64,000 bases of DNA from Pterois miles (GCA_947000775.1 CAMQGK010000008.1:4986501-5050500), one strand, 5' to 3'. Numbered from the stretch's first letter, positions 1 through 12,064 are shown. The notes: generated by a model from the sequence alone, not told the origin. Numbers and translations: made by a program.

Positions 1-3000
1 TTTGTTATGAATGAAGCCTCCGTTCTTTCAAGTCGGGGAGTTTCGGGTCAGTTTGTTATTATCGCTCCTCTGTGTCACTCCCACTCTGAGCATGGAGGAT
101 ACATGACTGCCACCATCTGAATTTAAATTAGTCACCAAACTGTTTATTATTTCAGTCACTGGTTCCCTGAATTTACCACCGAACAGTTTGAGAATAATAC
201 AAGTCAAGAGTGATTTTCATTTTTAATTGTTACTATTTTGTTCTTGTTAATGATGAGGAGGGTGATAATTACAATAAGAGTTGTTGTGATTGTTGTGCAT
301 GTTGCTTGGACAGTCGGCCAATGTCTGACGGCCTAGTTTTTGCAGTGTGTCCCACACCGTCAGCTCTAGTCTGTCCGTGTCAACGTGATTTCCACGGTGC
401 AAGAAATCACTCGGATTGGCGGTTCAGCTTAAACCAATCAGTGCACAGGTAGGTAGGAGGTAAGCAAGCCAATGAGTAACGTCAAGAGGAAAACACAGAA
501 GACTCTTCTTATTTTGTATTTTCATCTCATCTGATCATTGAAATACACAGATATATTACAGCGACATGGCCGTGTGGAATGAAGCTAAGTGGCGAGTCAA
601 AGTGGTGTGAAAATGGCCAGCAAACGCTGCTTTATTTCATTGTATGTATCATAACAACGTTATGTTATGGAGATCTGCCGTCCTCTGCCTTTCTGTTTCC
701 CTGTGTGAAGAGTTAGTTCGTCTTCGTACGTGGTAGTCCGCTACAGTCTTCGTGGTGTGTTCAAGTGCAATTTTTTGGCCGAGACAAAGGCGATGTAAAG
801 GCCAGCCCTCATCTTTGATGTTGTGTTGGTGTGTCTGGGTCTTAAGGTTACTTTCCTTACTAATATGTTGTCAAGTAGGCTGCAGATTTCTTTTATTTTG
901 TAAAAGAAAACATCCCCTTAAAACGGTGCTAAATACAAGATTGGGAACATTTCTATTGCCTCCGAACAGCTGACAGCTGACAGCAACAGTGATGACGGAG
1001 CTAACGGTGTTAACATGAGGGGCAACCGTTGGTCGGGACGGCGTCATCAGCTGTAACCGCCCTATAAGAGGAGGGCAGAGCGGCAACTAGCGAAGGAAAC
1101 ACAGAGAAAGAGCGACTTCATTCTCTGCTTAGGAAGACATTACTCCTCTATATCTTTACATAGCAAATAGTTGTTTGCTGCTATATTAATGCTCTGAAGA
1201 TGGAGCCCTTAAGACTTTCAAGAAAGTTAATACGTTCTATATATGTCAAAACTTTTAGATATACCAATATAAAAAGTAATCTACAGTCATATTAAACTCA
1301 GAATCAGCTGTACATTGAGTTTAGTGCTAACTAGCTAATCTCTAACTTTGATTACTCACAGGAACTTACAGGATTTTATAACTAAGACTTTGCAAGAAAA
1401 TCATTACCTTACAAGAAATACTCAACACTTTTTTTTTTTATTCACAAGAAGCTTTGTAGATCTGCTGTTTGGGTGTTTATGCATAGTTGTAAACATGGAT
1501 CATGATAATAACAATAATAAAAATGTAATTGTCATTAATTTTGTCAATTCGCTTATCTTTTCAGCTCTCGTACATCCTGTTTTTTGTTCTCTCTGAAGTG
1601 CGACTGTCACAGAAGCAACTACCCTTTTATAAAAAAAGCGAAGTGCCTTAAAAAGTAGCTTACAATTACTATTTTTCTAATCTTTGCCTCATTTGTGCAT
1701 GCTGTGCTGAGGCAGAACCGCTGAAGAAGTGCTAGACAGACAAGTGTTTTCTCCATGACATTTGTCGTGTGACAGAAACTTATTTTTAAGAGGAGGTGTC
1801 GGGGTGTTAATTAAAATTCTGTCAGCCTCCCAACAGCAACTAGGCTGCTCTTTTTTTTTCCCCCAAGTTTGGGATCATCTCTGAATAAACTCTTCAGTCA
1901 AATGATATGTCAAATAACACCTTGCTAGACCTCGCTGTGAAGGGAGATTTAGCTTGCTAGTGGAGCTCCCCGTTTCCCTGCTCGGGGACCATCTTGGCTC
2001 CCTCTCTTCCTCCGTCTCTCAGCCTGTTTTGCATCCATCTCCTCTTCCTTCCTCCCAACCCACTTCACTGTCTTGCCGTTCTCTCAAGTCACACCCCGAC
2101 TTGTTCCATACAGAGAAAAAGCTGGGAAAAAAACAAGGTATACCAAGAGACTGCTGCGGCACACGCAACAAGGAAGGAAGGGGAAGAAAAAAGTGCGTGA
2201 GGGGAAATTACGTGTAGAAAACGGACAGAAAACTGTTGATATGCTGAGAGGAGACGGCGAAGCGTCACATAATCCTGGGAGAACGCGTCTACCTCTGCAA
2301 AGACGATGAAGATGAGACGTGAGGGTCAACTACACCCAATAAATACAGCGAGGGAACAGGAGGAATTCAAAACGTATTTGTACTGGTTGTACTACAAGCC
2401 TGTGTGTTGTTAGCAAAGTTAAACAACTACTAAGAAACTTGGGAAACAGGAATACGCACCAGGGTTTTGCTGAGGGACAAGATGTGAGAGAGCATATTCC
2501 CCGAGAGATGTGTGCGCTTGAAACAGGGGCGACGCCGTTTCCCACGATGCACCCCACCTCCCACCCCCACCCTCATCTCCTCTCCATGCTTTCATCCGGG
2601 CAAACAACAGCACCGCTGACTCTGCTGCCGAATGAAATATTCATGGCAGAGATGATGAAGCGGATGCATCTGAAAAAGATGGCGTACCTTTCTGGATGCC
2701 GTTTGCACCGATGGGACCTTCGGAGCCAGCTGGGCATTCGGGGCTGGTTGTTTGCGGCGGTGGTGCGCTCCTGAGGAGGAAGGGAAGTCAGCGAATTAGA
2801 ACCACCGACGCAACATGCAGGAAAATAAGTAACATCATTTAAAACGTAAAGGCCTTCAAAAGAGATAAGTGGAACTGAAAGTTAGTTTCACAGTTCAAAA
2901 GTTTAACAATGTAAAGCATGAGGGGTATTAATGTACGTGGAATGCAGGATTGAATATGAAATTAGAGGCCTCAGGTGCTCTGTCAGTGTAAATCTGAATG

Positions 3001-3125
3001 CAAAGAGGGAAAGTCTTGTTTCATTCGTGCCATAGCAGCGAGCATATTCATTCCTCCAGGTACTCTTTTAACTTGTTTGATTAGTTCTCAACTGCTCATA
3101 AACTTCCATTAAGTCAAACTTTATG
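1..3125. other. Presumed arap2 intron 2; no gene recognised
   Basis: This stretch follows the arap2 donor at 3294. I looked for PH, ankyrin, ArfGAP and RhoGAP segments on the minus strand and found none, so it is read as intron. The short ORFs present have no recognisable domains, no convincing splice sites and no supporting composition. Around 960-1100 the DNA is somewhat CpG-richer, without further signals. Confidence 0.5.
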
Positions 3126-3230
3126 CTCAAAGGAATAGTTCAACCATTTTGGGAAACACCTCTTTGCTTTCTTGCTGAGAGTTAAGTGAGAACATTGATA
3201 CCACGCTCGTATCCGCCAGCGCCTCATCCA
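3126..3230 (+). repeat. Dispersed teleost repeat fragment (AGTTCAACCATTTTGGGAAA type)
   Basis: The text 'aggaatagttcaaccatttt', 'gggaaacacc' and 'tcttgctgagagttaagtga' is the head of a repeat I know to be very common in fish introns. Its distal part ('agcttagcataaagactgga', 'acagctagcctggctct') appears at 42245-42300. Confidence 0.55.
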
Positions 3231-3294
3231 ACTCTCTGCAACAAAGTGAATGAGCACATTTCCCCGAAACGATTCCCTTAAGTTTAACTGTTAC

Positions 3295-3573
3295 CTGTCC
3301 TGAAGTGGCGGTATGGTCTGATTGGGGATTTCAGGGACGGGCCGGTGCCTCAGCCGGTAGGAGCGAGTGAGCCGTGGACCCACAGAAACCTTAAAGCTGG
3401 GCTGTGCCTCGTAGATGGAGTTTTCCACCATGTCACCTTGAAAACCTAAATTTTCTTCAGCGAGCATTGGGCGAGGGACTTCTGCCACACAGGGGAAGGA
3501 GTTGGCGCTAGACAGCGAGGGATCCTCTGGGGAAATCTCCCAGTCTGAGGGTATGTCAGACACGGAGAGGGAC

Positions 3574-3608
<35 letters not shown>

Positions 3609-4133
3609 GGATGCAGAGGTAGGGCCGTGGGTGTGTCCAGGCAGGGATGCTTGGATGTTTTTGGGATTGCGCGGGGCCGGATGAGGCGGGTGAAAGTGTC
3701 TGCTGTCTGGGATGTCCTCAACTTCGATTCCGAGTCCAGCTCCTGGAGGCAAAGACTGACTCCCCTCCTGCTCATACTCCCTCCTCTCCTTCACCTGTTG
3801 ATGGCATGAAGCACCCCTCTTTTTATCCTTTAGGAAGACATGTCTCGGGTGTGGCACGGGCTTCCTCCGCCACCTCCCGTCCCCTTCCTCTTCCTCTTCC
3901 TCTTCCTCTCCGCCACTCGGCTGCTTCACCCCTAGCGCTTCCAAACTCCGCAGCATGCGCCTGCGGTGGCCTGTTGGAAGCACTTTAAGCTCCAGGAGGT
4001 GCTCATCGGTGAGGTCCTTGCAGTCTTCCAGAGCTTGATAACCTCCTTGCTGGAAATATGAGGTGTACTGGGACAGGCGGATGCTGGACAGCCACTCCAC
4101 AATCTCCTGGCTGGACTCTGGAGGCTCCGACAT
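3295..4133 (-). CDS. arap2: arap2, first coding exon (SAM domain and linker); partial gene
   Basis: This is the N-terminal 279 codons plus two bases of an ARAP protein, an Arf GAP with Rho-GAP-like, ankyrin and PH domains that acts at membranes and focal adhesions. Visible in the sequence: a SAM domain at residues 9-68 ending in PTGHRRR (53-59), an eight-Glu run at about 76-83, a serine run at about 174-185 coded by ten AGC triplets, and LRHRPVPEIP at 261-270. As I recall, human ARAP2 has the same LRHRPVPEIP motif at the matching place. The exon opens at a strong acceptor (pyrimidine tract then CAG, exon from 4199) and ends at CAG|GTAACA (3295/3294) in phase 2. The PH, ArfGAP and RhoGAP exons would lie left of the window. 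ARAP1 and ARAP3 share the SAM domain. The neighbouring dthd1 in divergent orientation favours ARAP2, as at human 4p14. Confidence 0.8.
3577..3606 (+). repeat. (CTG)10 triplet repeat in the arap2 coding exon
   Basis: Ten uninterrupted CTG units on the plus strand read as AGC on the coding strand and give the serine run of the ARAP2 linker. The tract lies in a disordered, low-complexity stretch and is likely to be length-polymorphic. Confidence 0.95.
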
Positions 4134-4199
4134 GGTGGTCCAGTCTCACTTCTGCCACATCAGGAAGACCTTCAGAAGATGTAGTAGTCCGGCTTCAAA
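4134..4199 (-). other. arap2: arap2 5' UTR part of the first coding exon, with splice acceptor
   Basis: Reading the minus strand, a T-rich tract (TTTTTTTCTG) followed by TTCACAG ends at 4200, so the exon starts at 4199. Sixty-six untranslated bases precede the ATG at 4133. An acceptor here means at least one upstream noncoding exon, and the candidate lies at about 8932-9060. Confidence 0.7.
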
Positions 4200-4859
4200 C
4201 TGTGAACAGAAAAAAAGATAAAAAAATATGTGAAGGGTGAAGGAAAATACTCTTAACTTCAGAAAGTGCCGTCAAGTAGAATTTAACCTTTGCATGACTC
4301 CACTGTTGTACCACAGACAATACTCTTAACCTATGAAACACCCTTTAAACTCCAACAAGTAAGGGATAATATACAGCAAGTCAGTCATTGTTGTGAAAGA
4401 AACCCAGACGGCAATGCTGCACTTTCTCATCACCTTTCACAACAATAAGCATCTCGCTGTACATTATTCTGCTTATTACTGTAGTGTAAAGCACTTTAAG
4501 TGGTCTGAAGACTAGTAAAGCGCTATATAAATGCAAGTCCATTTATTACATGGCTTCTTACTTAAGAAATTAATAATTTGACACAAAACCTGTCCGACAG
4601 CAGAGCTGCCCCCATAAAAACGGCCTGTTATAAATAACAACGGTCAGTTATAAAGAAATAACAGACCGCAGAACACCACGATTAACTCATCAGCATCAAC
4701 TATTCAACAACACTGTAATAAAATGCTCAAATGATGTGCATTTTTCTACAAGCCAAGTGGATATCGGTTTTGTCTCAGAGAGAGGTTCTGCAGCTGAAAA
4801 TGTAAATGTATTCGCTTTCATACCAAAAGTTAGAGGATTGACACATGAGATGACCGATT

Positions 4860-5174
4860 AATAATTATTTGTAAAAATTAAAAAAATAAGAAAAAATTTT
4901 TGTAAAAGAAAAAAAAAAATGTGAAAATTTTTAAAAAAAAAAAAAAAAAAAACTTATTATAAATTTTTAAAAATAAAAATTTTTTTTTTTTTTTTTTAAA
5001 TAAAAAAAAAAATAAATAGAGGTGAAAAAAAAAAAAAATAGGGAAGATTTTGGGAGAGAAAAATTTCATTTTTTTCATTTTTTTTTTTGAAAGAAAACAA
5101 AAAAAGGAAAGAAAGAAGGGGGAGAGGTAAAAAAGGGTATAATAATTAAATCTCAATAAAAAAAAAAAAAAAAG

Positions 5175-5233
<59 letters not shown>

Positions 5234-5357
5234 AAATTAAAAGAATATAAAAAAAAAAAAAAAAAGGAAAAAAAAAGGGATATAAAAAATTTAGAAATAA
5301 AAAATAAAAAAAAAAAAATTATAAAAAAAAAATTGGGTTTTTTTTTAAAAAAAAAAA

Positions 5358-5417
<60 letters not shown>

Positions 5418-5439
5418 ATGAGAAAAGAAAAAGAGAAAA

Positions 5440-5476
<37 letters not shown>
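4860..5476. repeat. A/T homopolymer zone ending in a 37-G run
   Basis: About 600 bp consists almost only of A and T runs, including A tracts of many tens of bases. It ends in G at 5440-5476 (37 consecutive G). Such stacked homopolymers are unusual for an intron, and spurious ORFs of Lys, Phe and Gly follow from them. A low-coverage or mis-polished microsatellite is the likeliest origin. Confidence 0.85.
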
Positions 5477-5478
<2 letters not shown>

Positions 5479-7419
5479 AATCTGGCTCTGTACTGTGTAA
5501 TAAAATCAAACCGCCAAGGAAAAAAATTCAGTTTGTTATGAAAAATCCCACTGAGCTATTAGACGCTGAATATATGTTTAACAGATGTATATTATACGTA
5601 TACTTGTCTGTAGACTCTCAGGTTATTCAGAGTTGAAAAGTGAAAGTTTAGTCGACGTCTAGTCTTAGCCTAGGCATTGTTTCACTCACTCATTAACTCA
5701 CTGTTAATGTGGGGGTGTGCAGTGTTCATGTTAAATATTTACAGCTTTTATGCATTTTTAAAATGTGTAATGATGTCTTTAACATACAGTCTAAAACCGG
5801 GCTACATGTAAGCGCTAAAGCATAGAGGTGACGTTGAAAAGATGTCTATTGCTCAGTGAATGTAAAATGTGTCCTTTTCATGTTGCTTTTGTACAAATTA
5901 GAAAACAAAAAAACACCATATTAAATGCAGCACTTTAAAAGGTAATGGGATATAGATTTTTTTTTTTTTTATAAAGCCTTAATGCTTTATGCTTAACATT
6001 GATATTGTCATGTAATCTCAGCAAAACAGTACAACGAACAAGCCAATTTCTCAAAATGTCCTCCTTTAAGCTTACTCTGAAAAGATCAAGATGCATGTGC
6101 TGTACAACAAACGCAAATCTAAATTTGCAACATGAAACAGCAGGAAACAGCAATAGCTATGAGGAAACAGCATGCCATCACTATAGCGTGGCTCTATGGT
6201 CAGGTTTAGGTAATACACTTACCTCTTAAAGTCTCATAGTTGAATCAAATAACACACAAACTGGATCTCTGCAGAGAGGCCGACTGACATCTTTGTCTCT
6301 TTTTTTTCCCCCCACAGCAGAGTTTAAAGATCCGAGCTTTATATCGCAGCTCACTGCCGATCAACACATAACAACCCTTCAAACGGCAGGCTATTGTTAA
6401 ATGTCTGTTTCCTCGCGCTTTCACACCGTCACCTCAGAGTCTAGCCCTGCCGTATTGTGTGCGTCTCTCGGTCTCTTACACATTCACACTTCAAACTCAC
6501 AGGAAGATGCATCAACATCTTACCGTGTCCACTTCTCTTTTGGATTGCAGCCCTACGGGGCACAGGGGAATTGACGTGTTACTTCTCCTTTCAAGTAAAC
6601 ACAACCTTGTTGCATATGCATTTACATTTAAATGCTTTAATAAACATGAACATAAACTGACTTTTAGATATTTTATATGTGAACCTGGTGAGACTTTGGC
6701 TTTTCTCCCCCTTTCATACACTTTTCCACAACAATTTGATATGATAGTTGTGTAAAAAAAGCTAAAATATGCATGCTCAAAGGCAAAATGATTTTTCTCA
6801 GGATGTTCTTGTATGCTCTGATGCCTTTTAAAGCAGACCTTTTTCATTTTGTGAGCACACCACATGGTTGCTGCTCCACTGCTTTGCAATTTTTAGCACT
6901 GAGTACACAGTCCCAGCTCCACACAACCGTATTAAGTCCTCACCATACAGTCTATCAGACCTGCCCAGCTGTGTATTGCACTGTTAACATGCAGGGACCT
7001 GTATTGGCCAACAGCCAGCGTAGGCACACGCCAAAGCTTGCTAGCACATTTGACCCGACCTGCTCCTCATCTCTTGCCTTTTAGCGCTTATGCGCCCACT
7101 CACACAGCTGCACACAAACTACCCACCATAGAGGAGAGCAGCACACACATTCAGCAAACATTATTAAGGGCTGGATATAGGAGTTTTGATCTGCAGCTAG
7201 TGCCCGGCATCGAAGCCCGCAGACTGTTTAGATCAATACGAAGAGCAAAAAGAGAACTTCACAAGATCAACAGCTTGGAAATCCCACATGGGCATGGGAA
7301 CATATTGAGCAGTGTGTGTGCAGCCATAAAGGTACAACTGGAGGCAAGACACACAACACAAACTATGTAGACAAATCACTGACTTACAATACAGCAATTA
7401 ATTTTTAGCTCTAGATTTT

Positions 7420-8335
7420 GTCTCATAAGTCTGAGACGATACAACTATCTCCAGATCTATCACGATACAATATGCACTGCAATTCAATATTACTATTCAT
7501 TGCCATTTTTGTTTACCATGGGAAAAAGTTCAAACACTTCTAGGGACTTTAACTACGGAAGATATCTAAATTAATACAGAAAATATGTTTGATTTTCAGC
7601 ATGTATATAGTAAGAGATGTCGTAAAATCAGATTAGGCATTATTAATACACATTTTTCCAGCAACCCCAAAATATAGAGAACAAAGACATTTCCCTAACA
7701 AATTAATGGTATTTTCTTTTTAATCCATGGGACATGTAATGTTTTGTACTTCTGGTTAATATAATCCAATCTTATTTCCATATATGTACCTTATTTTGAA
7801 AACAGACGCAGTCACGTGTGTATATTTCCACTAACTAGTTCTCCCAGTCAGCTCCATTCTCTTTATACATCCTGGTCGAAGTTAGCGTCCATCGGCACCA
7901 TTTCAACGCATTTAACATAAATATCAGTATACGGGTGCGAGTTGCCGGTGATAGCTAGCTTGACCGCACGTTACTGCAACAGGTTTCCTGTTCATGTCAT
8001 AGTTAGCAGGCAGCTTTAGCCACGATTTCTAGCTCTGCTTTTCCTGCACTGTGTGAAACGCAAAGTGTTTCCGTACTTTACTGCGTTTATCACGTTATAA
8101 TATCCCAGCGGACCCTCCGCCGTTTCATGCTTTGTCGTTTCGGGCCGGCTGCGGTTTGTTTTAGTTGACGGATACAGAACAAATATAACGCTACTCAGAT
8201 TACAATAATGAAAGCGGCAACTTCTTTCTCCCTCCGCACAGACTGAAATGAAGCCGTTCTGGCATTAAAAAAATTGAAATCGTAAAAAAATAATCGCAAT
8301 ACATAAGTGAAATTTTTTCCCACCCCTATTGAATC
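7420..8335 (-). mobile_element. Probable non-autonomous hAT-like DNA element
   Basis: The right end reads 'ttttttcccacccctattga', that is TAGGGGTGGG on the minus strand, a terminus shared by several other elements in this window (24688, 35813, 36900). The left part has the 'tatcacgatacaatatgcac' motif also seen in those copies. The CpG-rich middle (7860-8220) is therefore more likely transposon than promoter. The left boundary is uncertain. Confidence 0.45.
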
Positions 8336-8931
8336 ACATCCAAAACAAAACAGAGTCTGAAAGCATGGCTGCCAGCACAGGTGAGGTGCGCAGCATTAGT
8401 TACACCCACCACACACCACAGGTATGGTTACAGCACACGGGCTGAGTCACAGCACGCACACCGACACACACCTCAGCCAACCCACTTTGAACAAAGTCCA
8501 ACATGTGTCCCCTTCCTGGTTTAAGGAATACAAATACCTGTGCATGCTGTCCACATATTATCCACCTTAATAATTTTGAAGATAACAGTCACAAGTATTT
8601 ATTAATAAAAAATGTCATTTAAAACTTTTGTGGGCAGGTTTTCATTTCAGTACCAGAGTTTCAGCTTCATGTGTTCATTTATTTACACGTTGGAGGGAAA
8701 AAAGTATTTCACCGCTGTGACCAGTTTTTATGCGCCTAAATATCCTTTAAAGTGACACAATTAGCTTCGTCTCTGACGCATTTTAAATATAATATTCAAT
8801 TTAAGCTCGATCATTTCAGCCTCGTTCCCACTTTGAACAGCTGAAGTCGCGTTTTTTTGTTTTGCTTTTTGTTTTTTTAAACGTTGCGCGTCGCCGCAAA
8901 CACCGCGCTTCCGGTGCCGTGCCAAGCTTAC

Positions 8932-9060
8932 CTGCAGGTTAAAGACGGGAGGGCATCACCCGCACACCTTTGCGCACTCGCTGCGTCCACTTTCTGTCAT
9001 GTTACCCCGCTCAGAGTCTCTACTGCTGGCCTCCCTCACGCTGTTTCCGTTCCCCTGTGT
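8932..9060 (-). other. Candidate noncoding first exon and promoter region of arap2
   Basis: On the minus strand a near-perfect donor, CTGCAG|GTAAGC, lies at 8932/8931 in a locally CpG-rich, repeat-free stretch of about 200 bp. It would give an intron of about 4.7 kb to the acceptor at 4200. The 5' end of the exon is not determined. The exon carries a short upstream ORF starting in TAACATGACA and closing after 14 codons, before the donor. No TATA box is evident. The link to arap2 is inference from position, orientation and splice-site strength. Confidence 0.35.
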
Positions 9061-9603
9061 TTGGTAACTCCACGCCCACTTCAGCACAGGGACCAGGAGT
9101 TCAATACCAGCACAAGTACAGCCCCCTACTTCACTTGCGCCCCTAAACTGTACAATATAATAGTATTAAAGTTGCACCTCGTTGCAAGGCTCTCCTAAGT
9201 GCGCCTGCTCCTGCAGTAAAAGCTTGTGCTTGCCTGTGATGAGCACCGCACAACAGCAAAGTGAAGGCACTTGTGATGTTTTGCTGAACACTTGCATGTC
9301 CCAGCTTGCTCCTGAAAAAAGGCCCCAGGCTACACATTCAGGAATGCAGCAAAGATGACTGGAACGCTTAATGAAGCGAGTCCTGCAGAAAACAAGAACA
9401 CATTTAGTTTCATTATTATCATCTATCATTATTTATTGCCTGCTATTATTACTAGAATGCAGTATGACACTGAATGTATACTGTATATGGCATCGCTGTA
9501 TTGCTGTATGATATGAATTTCAGACCTGGCATTTGAGTGATGAACAAAAACACTGTGAGATTATGTGAAACAGAAAGTGAACTGACCGTTGTTGGCATGT
9601 TTT

Positions 9604-10272
9604 AAAGCTGCAGTAGGTATAATGTTTTTAGCATAATTTGGCATAATCCCATAATAACCTTTCATCTTATTGTAAGATAAGATAAGATATTCCTTTATTA
9701 GTCCCACAGTGGAGAAATTCACAATTAATCACAAATAATTCAAGTGATCTCAGAGAAAACTAAACTTCTGCACCTCCTCTTGGCTCTGTTTCCAGGCTAG
9801 CATGACAGAAGACCAATCACAGGTCATTTCAGAGAGGGCGTTCCTATTGGATGTGCTCTGGCTGGTGGGCGGTGCTTGATATTTCCTCAACAGATCTCAA
9901 CATGGCTGCCGGGTCGCAAACTCTCATTTTACAGCTAAATAGTAAATACAAGATGATTCTGAGAGCATTTTATGTGAGAAACAGGCATTGCAGTAACAGT
10001 ACTGATTCATATTTGGTCAGCGCTGCCTAGTTTGAACGTCTGGTGGGAGTTTGAGAGTGATTGACGGCTGCGGCAGGCTCCAGCTCGGCTCTGATTGGTT
10101 GTTTTATTCCGGTCTGTGAAGTTTTGCTGATGCCATTAGGAGCACCGAAGGACACACTACTTTTTTCAGATTACCTGTCTCACACAATACTGACAGAATA
10201 TAGCAACCATTTTATAAAAATAACTTTTTAAAGTCATATTTGCTCCGTTTCTACCCACTGCTGCTTTAAGTA
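9604..10272 (+). repeat. Dispersed repeat copy, inverted relative to 22655-23213
   Basis: The 'tttaaagctgcagtaggtat' start and 'cccactgctgctttaag' end bracket a unit containing 'gaccaatcacaggtcatttc', 'ttcctattggatgtgctctg' and 'aacatggctgccgggtc'. The same phrases occur in the same order on the minus strand at 22655-23213. It holds no ORF of note. Confidence 0.7.
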
Positions 10273-12021
10273 TATTGTTTTATGAAATGTGACATACTAT
10301 GCCTACTACTGTCACCACTACTAGCAATGTAATTAATACAAATGCAGTTGAATTTCAAGTAATTTGTCACGCTTTCACAAGAATGGGATGAACCTTGACC
10401 TTTGACCTAGGACCACCGAAATTGAATTTTTGAGTTCAAGTGGACATTTGTGCCAAATATGAAGAAATTCCCTTTGAGGTTTAATACAACAGTAAAGCTT
10501 TTTTAAATTTTATTTTCAATAGATTCAGCATTTTCATGGTGTGTATTTCTCACTCTAATGGATACTATCACGCTGAATCAAATCTAAAGTGCTAAAATAA
10601 GTAATAAAATATGCAGTGTGAAGCATCAGCCACATGATGGTGACAGAGCGCTGCAGCACTGTCGCTTCTAGGCAACAGAGCAAAATACAATAGGCCTTTC
10701 TCACTGAAGACATGTTGGCATGTCACAGTGGGAAAAGCACACTAGTAAATAGCAAAATCAATGACGGCTGAGTTCAGTTTCAGGGTCAATTTCCTTCGTC
10801 TGTGCCATTGTGTATGATTATATGAGTAACATGTTTTACTTCAAATAAATAGGCATTCTACCAAAGTGGTTTGTAGATTTGCATGTTTTCTGATAGATAT
10901 ACTAGCTTTGCAATTATGCTTTTAACACTGTATTATCTGCCTGCTGTGATAATCCAGAGTCAATTAAAATCTTAATGTAATTTAGACAGTAAGACTTCTG
11001 TCTGTCCATGCCTTTTCTAAACCTGTTGACCTGAGTGTATTTACTCCAACACTGTACAGTTTTCAAATTCTTGTACTTCACTTTTCATTTTAAACTACTT
11101 TATACTTCTTACTTCTCTGATTAAAGGTGCAGTGTGTAAGATTTGGCAGCATGTAGTGGTGTGGTTGCAGGTTGCAACCAGCTTAGTACCCCTCTGTTCA
11201 CTCCTCCATTTCCATGACAGCAGTAATGTGAGCCACCGAGTGCAAAACCGTGGTAACGGCGCTCACGTCGTTCAGAGGCCATGATAATAACACTACTTTA
11301 TAGGGGCAACATGGAGGGCTCTGAAGAGGACCCGCTTCCTGTGTAGATTAAAGATTAAGAGCTCATTCAACGAAAACACGATTCTTAGTTAGTTATTATT
11401 AACCAACGTAGAAGTAAATCAAAGCATTTTACAATCTGTATCTAATATAACAATATATTATTAAGAATAGAAGAATTGTTTTATTAATCCCCTTTGGAGG
11501 AATTAAATTTTTCAATTCGTGCTCTGTTTCAGCATAATAAGTACACTTGCTTTTTATACTTTGCTGATAATACTTAGTAGTACTTTTACTTAAGTGACAT
11601 ATTTTCCTTTACATGCAGTATTTTTAGACTGTGGTATGGCTAAAGTAAAGGATCGGAATACGTCTTCCACGTAAAACCAGATAATCCACAGGAAACCCAC
11701 AAAACGCTGCTTCACACAGCACTTTTGTTCATCTAGAGCCTCCCTGTAAGTCCACAGCATCCTCCTCAACATACAAAACAAGTAACATTTCTGCTATTTA
11801 AAATGAGATAAATATGAAATATGCATCAGCACTGAGTTATGAATCAGTAGTGGGCGACTCTGAAGAGCTGCTGTCTTTTACTGTCTGGACGTACCAGCAG
11901 TAAAATGAGTGACAGAAGAATAGAAGAGAGGGATGGGACGTCTGGAGGACAGCACTCTGTCTTCCTGAGACTCTTTTGCTCCGTGGTTCCTCTTTTGTCC
12001 CTCCCTGCCACGCCTCCAGGG
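10273..12021. other. arap2-dthd1 intergenic DNA; repeats only
   Basis: Apart from the repeat at 11118-11410 and fragments of the 'acttgtacttcacttttc' MITE family near 11041-11125 and 11520-11620, I see no gene here. ORFs around 11.6-12.1 kb lack domains or splice logic. Confidence 0.5.
11118..11410 (+). repeat. Dispersed repeat R1, copy 1
   Basis: Characteristic text: 'aaaggtgcagtgtgtaagat', 'ggcagcatgtagtggtgtgg', 'gaggttgcaacc'-like core and 'gataataacactact'. Related copies lie at 21139-21570 (+), 49024-49340 (-) and 54063-54394 (-). Confidence 0.7.
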
Positions 12022-12035
12022 GTCGCCTTGGCAAC
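12022..12035 (+). promoter_or_regulatory. X-box (RFX-binding motif) upstream of dthd1
   Basis: GTCGCC-TT-GGCAAC matches the X-box consensus GTNRCC(N0-3)RGYAAC at every constrained position. It lies 277 bp upstream of the dthd1 ATG and 21 bp before a TATA-like TATAAATA. RFX factors use such sites to drive ciliary genes. About one match per 64 kb is expected by chance, so its weight comes from its position. Confidence 0.6.
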
Positions 12036-12056
12036 ATGTTTTACTGCTGGCAGCCA

Positions 12057-12064
12057 TATAAATA
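12057..12064 (+). promoter_or_regulatory. TATA-like element of dthd1
   Basis: TATAAATA lies just downstream of the X-box and would place transcription start near 12090. A second TATA-like TATAAAAG lies at 12152-12159. Which one is used, if either, cannot be decided from sequence. Confidence 0.4.

Larger units (their letters stand above)
4200..8931 (-). other. arap2 intron 1 (5' UTR intron); repeats, no gene recognised
   Basis: This is the interval between the acceptor at 4200 and the proposed donor at 8931. It contains the homopolymer zone at 4860-5476 and a probable hAT-like element at 7420-8335. ORFs such as 7038-7370 carry no motif I can name and are not flanked by convincing splice sites. 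Confidence 0.4.

Noticed and set aside
2439..2774. 111-codon plus-strand ORF
   Set aside because: No domain, no splice sites, and it lies in the presumed arap2 intron on the opposite strand.
4878..5156. Lys/Phe-rich minus-strand ORF
   Set aside because: It arises from A/T homopolymers and has no protein-like complexity.
5418..5636. Plus-strand ORF with polyglycine
   Set aside because: The glycines are the 37-G run. Probable sequence artefact.
7038..7370. 110-codon plus-strand ORF with RSIRRAKRELHKI
   Set aside because: Looks mildly protein-like but has no recognised family and no splice or promoter support.
7860..8220. CpG-rich stretch considered as the arap2 promoter
   Set aside because: It lies inside what appears to be a hAT-like element with a TAGGGGTGGG end. 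The donor at 8932 is a better candidate.
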